Shown here: piece by piece, positions 60,901 to 64,000 of the stretch
Position numbering within the stretch: position 1 is the first letter of the stretch
How the letters are laid out: each line of letters begins with the position of its first letter
Assembly (NCBI GenBank): GCA_947259885.1
Contig: CAMYNW010000012.1
Span: forward strand, 1-64,000
DNA: 64,000 nucleotides
Direction of reading: 5' to 3'
Source: an uncultured Gammaproteobacteria bacterium
Lineage (GTDB): Bacteria > Pseudomonadota > Gammaproteobacteria > Arenicellales > Poriferihabitantaceae
Translations under genes and position numbers: made by a program
The notes under the pieces: generated by a model
What the model saw: the letters and a program-made list of their open reading frames with translations, nothing else
What the model was told of the DNA's origin: nothing
The model's database searches: none

Positions 60901-61785
60901 CTATGTTTCAGGCTGATTCACAGCCTTAATACCCTGGAAGAAATTTACCACGTCCTCCAGCGCCGTTGAATTGTTACGAAAAGGTTTGCTCAGAGAAAGC
61001 AGTAGCGCTATGTGACCTACATCTTGATATGTCACTAGCGTCGACTCCGCACCTTTCGAGGTCGCCGAGTCATGCAGGGCGAAGCTGTGTTTTGGTAACA
61101 CAAGTTTATCATCTGTCCCGGTAATCAGAATCATGGGCGGCGCACTTGAAGAAACAAGATTGACCGGTTGAGTTGAATCTAGGTCAGATACCTCTCCAAA
61201 GGCATCTTTAGTTGAATCAAATGCAAGGGGTAAAAAGTCGTACGGCCCAGCCAGTCCTGCGAATCCGGAAATCACTGGCAGATCCAAATCTTGCGAGGAA
61301 AACAAGGCGTCTGCAAGTCCGAGCATTACCCCATTGTATGCGCCCGCTGAATGTCCGACCACGAAGATTCGATTCTGATCACCCCCATATTGCTCGATGT
61401 GGTTATACACCCAAAGTAGCGCATTAGCATTGTCGATTAAAAAGTCAGGATAACGTATCTCCGGCACCAGCCGGTAATCAGGCAATACAGTGATGTAGCC
61501 TTTGGTATTGAAAGCATGTCCAACGAAAGCGTAGTCTTGCCGCTTTCCATTTTTCCACGAACCACCGTATAGAAACATAATTACCGGAGCGAGCTCATCG
61601 ACACCTTTAGGCAGATAAATATCAAGCTGCTGGCGTTGGTGGCTGCCATAAGATATGCCGGTGACGACTTCAAGGGTATTGTTGTCTTTGGGTGCTACAG
61701 CGTTGAGTACGCCGAGACTCGTGCACGACACAAGTCCAAGGCAAGCAATCAAAAAAAGGCTGACACAGGTCGTATAGCGCAACAT
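60901..61785 (-). CDS. Lipoprotein alpha/beta-hydrolase, carboxylesterase-like
   Basis: From ATG 61785 the product has 294 residues and a lipoprotein signal: hydrophobic helix then LVSC, with acylated Cys at residue 21. The body has LYGGSWKNG (oxyanion region), GHSAGAYNG (nucleophile Ser), LITGTDDKLV (acid) and DVGHIALL (catalytic His), as in BD-FAE/HSL-type esterases. It acts outside the inner membrane. A longer frame from 61830 would place 15 residues before the signal and is less likely. Substrate unknown. Confidence 0.8.
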   Translation of the reverse strand: MLRYTTCVSLFLIACLGLVSCTSLGVLNAVAPKDNNTLEVVTGISYGSHQRQQLDIYLPKGVDELAPVIMFLYGGSWKNGKRQDYAFVGHAFNTKGYITVLPDYRLVPEIRYPDFLIDNANALLWVYNHIEQYGGDQNRIFVVGHSAGAYNGVMLGLADALFSSQDLDLPVISGFAGLAGPYDFLPLAFDSTKDAFGEVSDLDSTQPVNLVSSSAPPMILITGTDDKLVLPKHSFALHDSATSKGAESTLVTYQDVGHIALLLSLSKPFRNNSTALEDVVNFFQGIKAVNQPET

Positions 61786-61830
61786 GCTGGAAAGGTTCCG
61801 TAAACTATTTTCGGCAATGTTAAACAACAC

Positions 61831-62142
61831 ACCGTCAATTAATGGTCAACGCTAACTTAACGAAAGTAAAATCAACAAGTTAACTATCTATTTTAATAAC
61901 AGGTTGACTTTTTGTACCCGGTATTATTCCTGTTTCGGCTTTACCATCATTTACCGATTCAAATCACCTGAAAAGCTAGTCCAGGGGCAAATCACTGAAT
62001 CGAGAACAACGAACACCAGGCAGCTATATTTACTAAAGAAAGAAAAGCTACGCTGTCTCACCGCGTACCCGCCACGCAATTCGAACCGTTACATCTGTAA
62101 AATCAGCACCCTCAAATGGATCACCGCTGCTTCTAACGATCG
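61831..62142. other. Intergenic region between esterase and sulfatase genes
   Basis: About 310 bases on which I see no supported gene or RNA. A plus-strand frame (61904-62224) crosses into the sulfatase gene and looks like chance. The region contains the promoter of the esterase gene and the end of the sulfatase transcript. Confidence 0.4.
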
Positions 62143-63564
62143 TTACGTGACAGGGGTAAAATCAAACTCCTCGGAAGCAATGACAGCCTGCACGCCGCCC
62201 AGCTTCTCAACCAGCTCCGCTTGATCAGAAAATGCCTGACGATTGGCGGCCTCCGGATCAACCAGATCCATCATCTGACTATAGCATTGGTCCCTGATAT
62301 CAGCATGCGATTCAGACCGCCCCAAATCTGTTAGCTCATTCGGATCCGTTTCAATGTCATAGAGCTCAGGTTCATAGCCAGGATAATAATTGTATTTCCA
62401 TCGATTGTTTCTCAGCATAAACATACCTGTTGGCGAACCACCATCATGGTATTCACTAAGCACTGGACGATCGTATTTCGGTTTATGTGCCAACTCAGTC
62501 AAATCCATGCCGGGCCGGTTTTTCCCATCACCCAAAACTCCCGTAGTGTTAATTATTGTGGGATAAATATCGACCAACGAAGTCAAGGTCGAGACGACCT
62601 TATTCTCTGGCACACCCGGACCGGCAATGATCATCGGTACACCCGCCGATTCATCATACATAGTCATCTTAGTCCACAGACCACGGTCGCCATTATGATC
62701 ACCGTGATCACTGGTGTAGATCACCAAAGTGCTATCAGCCTGTCCACTTGACTGCAGAGCCTGCAACACCACGCCGACCTGGTGATCTAGAAAACTGCAC
62801 AAACCATAGTAGCTGGCGCGCGCGACCTGTCGCGACTCTGGCGTAAAATAATCTCCATAGTTAAAGTTACGGCGAATGGTCTGTAACACTGGATGTCGGG
62901 GTCTTTCCTGAACATCGGTAAACCGCGCCTTGTCCATCTTCTGCAGAGGATACAACTGATAAAACTCAGCGGGACACGTAAGTGGATAATGCGGCCTCAG
63001 CCATGAAACAAAAAGTGTCCAAGGTTGGTCACCGGATTGGTGCGTGTGGTCAGTTAGCCATTGACACGCCCGTTGGGTCACACCTAAATCGTAATCACTA
63101 TAGCTGCAATCGCCAGGTCCTATTTCTGCGGCATAACTTGAGCAGTCGAGAACTGCCTCATGATTGCGCAACAACCCTTTTATCCAGCCCTTACCGCCTT
63201 TGATATAGAGCGGAAGAATTTCGTTGTCAAATCCGTTCTGAGTATCCGGACCTCGATAGTGCAGCTTGCCTATAGAATCAACTCGACATCCGGCCGACTG
63301 TAATCGATGCCCCCAGCTCTGCGGTTCACCCTGATAGGCTTGGGCGTTAGACCAACAGCGGGTTTTGTGTACGTATTTCCCCGCAGCCAATGAAGCCCTC
63401 GCCGGCACACATATCGGAGATGAGGTGTAGGCATTCTCAAATCGAGTCCCGCGAGCCGCAAGCTTATCTAGATGAGGGGTCTGTACAAGGGGATGCCCAG
63501 CGCAACCAAGTGCATCTCTTCGGTGCTCATCGCTAAACAGAAACAGGACGTTAAGCGGGATCAA
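62143..63564 (-). CDS. Type I sulfatase (choline-sulfatase/arylsulfatase-like)
   Basis: The 473-residue protein starts NVLFLFSDEHRRDALGC, supplying metal-binding D12, and carries the formylglycine signature CVPARASLAAG (C52-x-P-x-R56). Other metal and sulfate contacts appear in YTSDHGDHNGDRGLWTK. There is no signal peptide, so it works in the cytoplasm. Cys-type sulfatases need conversion of C52 to formylglycine by FGE or a radical SAM enzyme; neither gene is in the window. It may release sulfate from choline-O-sulfate or another sulfate ester. The dehydrogenase at 63569 lies 4 bases upstream on the same strand. Confidence 0.85.
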   Translation of the reverse strand: MIPLNVLFLFSDEHRRDALGCAGHPLVQTPHLDKLAARGTRFENAYTSSPICVPARASLAAGKYVHKTRCWSNAQAYQGEPQSWGHRLQSAGCRVDSIGKLHYRGPDTQNGFDNEILPLYIKGGKGWIKGLLRNHEAVLDCSSYAAEIGPGDCSYSDYDLGVTQRACQWLTDHTHQSGDQPWTLFVSWLRPHYPLTCPAEFYQLYPLQKMDKARFTDVQERPRHPVLQTIRRNFNYGDYFTPESRQVARASYYGLCSFLDHQVGVVLQALQSSGQADSTLVIYTSDHGDHNGDRGLWTKMTMYDESAGVPMIIAGPGVPENKVVSTLTSLVDIYPTIINTTGVLGDGKNRPGMDLTELAHKPKYDRPVLSEYHDGGSPTGMFMLRNNRWKYNYYPGYEPELYDIETDPNELTDLGRSESHADIRDQCYSQMMDLVDPEAANRQAFSDQAELVEKLGGVQAVIASEEFDFTPVT

Positions 63565-63568
63565 GTTT

Positions 63569-64000
63569 TCAGTATCCTTCCTGACGATCGACCTGGTGCA
63601 ACAAGACTTCTCCTGTCGTCAGCCTCCGATAGTTTTCCGCAACATCTTCAAATCCACCGTCAAGATGCCACCCTGACACATGGGGGGTAACCGTAATGTT
63701 GCGGTGGGTCCAGAACGGGTGATCTGCAGGGAGCGGTTCAACTCGAAATACATCAAGCACGGCAGCGGCCAGATTACCCTGGTCAAGCGCGTCGAGAAGA
63801 GCCTGTTCCACAATCAAATCCCCTCTTCCCGCATTAATTAGAACCGACCCTGACTTCATATTTTTTAGCATCCCAGCGTCGAACAAATTACGCGTCCGGG
63901 CGGTAGAGGGCAGAATGCTGGCAACATAATCGCACTCGCTCAACACTCCAGGCAGAGCCTCTTCCCCAGACCGGCATTCAACGCCATCAATTCTTTTTTC
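63569..64000 (-). CDS. D-2-hydroxyacid dehydrogenase (GhrA-like), 5' truncated by window end
   Basis: The frame enters from the right edge and covers the last 143 codons. Visible landmarks are DYVASILPSTARTRNLFDAGML, INAGRGDLIVEQALLDAL (Arg of the active site), LDVFRVEPLPADHPFW (Glu) and TVTPHVSGW (His). These are the NAD-dependent 2-hydroxyacid dehydrogenase/glyoxylate reductase signatures. It would interconvert 2-keto and 2-hydroxy acids in the cytoplasm. It is in one operon with the sulfatase. Confidence 0.85.
   Translation of the reverse strand, partial: EKRIDGVECRSGEEALPGVLSECDYVASILPSTARTRNLFDAGMLKNMKSGSVLINAGRGDLIVEQALLDALDQGNLAAAVLDVFRVEPLPADHPFWTHRNITVTPHVSGWHLDGGFEDVAENYRRLTTGEVLLHQVDRQEGY

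Noticed and set aside
61904..62224. 106-codon frame before the sulfatase end
   Set aside because: Overlaps the end of the well-supported sulfatase gene on the other strand and has no start signal.

Overview
The window looks like part of a chromosome of a heterotrophic, probably marine, gammaproteobacterium of intermediate GC. This is inferred from gene content: a NapC/NirT-type cytochrome end, TauE/SafE exporters, ProXVW-type and Liv-type ABC systems, a LonB/YcbZ-like protease, a YbaK-type deacylase and many catabolic oxidoreductases. I saw no rRNA, tRNA, CRISPR array or prophage. Mobile DNA is limited to one IS3-type remnant at the left edge. Gene decay is visible at 27.0-28.2 kb, where a Rieske oxygenase remnant abuts a broken 2-hydroxyacid dehydrogenase gene.

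Layout. 0-3 kb: cytochrome c tail, IS3 fragment, TauD/TfdA dioxygenase, membrane-anchored response regulator. 3-7 kb: two TauE/SafE permeases, an MFS and an EamA transporter. 7.4-10 kb: a cyclopropane-synthase-like methyltransferase overlapping or closely followed by a flavin oxidoreductase, a pairing known to make 10-methyl branched fatty acids. 10-20.4 kb: an EamA transporter, a GMC alcohol dehydrogenase divergent from an FCD-type GntR regulator, then alpha/beta hydrolase, ThDP enzyme, carboxymuconolactone-decarboxylase-like protein, aldehyde dehydrogenase, luciferase-like monooxygenase, a small unknown protein and a flavin reductase. This reads as a regulated catabolic cluster of unknown substrate. 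20.4-27 kb: degenerate MBL protein, VOC protein, convergent guanidino-enzymes (arginine-deiminase-like and ureohydrolase-like), cation P-type ATPase.

28.4-36.4 kb: DAO-type flavoprotein followed by a complete branched-chain-amino-acid-type ABC transporter, an unknown small protein and an MBL hydrolase. 36.4-43 kb: glycine-betaine-type ABC transporter (binding protein, ATPase, fused double permease), an isolated 18-codon gene with a perfect Shine-Dalgarno and its own terminator, a BKACE enzyme and a rhodanese. 43.7-51.5 kb: YdeI-like protein, CBS protein, universal stress protein and Lon-type protease, a Met-rich repeat protein, NHL propeller, outer-membrane barrel, DUF4389.

51.6-59.1 kb, all on the minus strand: sulfotransferase-like, Asp/Glu-racemase-like, enolase-superfamily, DUF3291, YbaK-like, trimethylamine-dehydrogenase-like flavoprotein, and a flavin reductase fused to a LysR effector-binding domain. 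59.7-64 kb: adenylate-kinase-like protein with an extra C-terminal region, lipoprotein esterase, sulfatase and a 5'-truncated 2-hydroxyacid dehydrogenase. The betaine/amine transporters, BKACE, amine dehydrogenase and enolase-superfamily enzyme together suggest use of methylated amines and related osmolytes; that link is inference. The items I find most unusual are the 18-codon peptide gene (40709-40765), the flavin reductase-LysR fusion with its shorter paralogue, the ten-fold Met-rich repeat protein and the ureohydrolase with an altered metal ligand.
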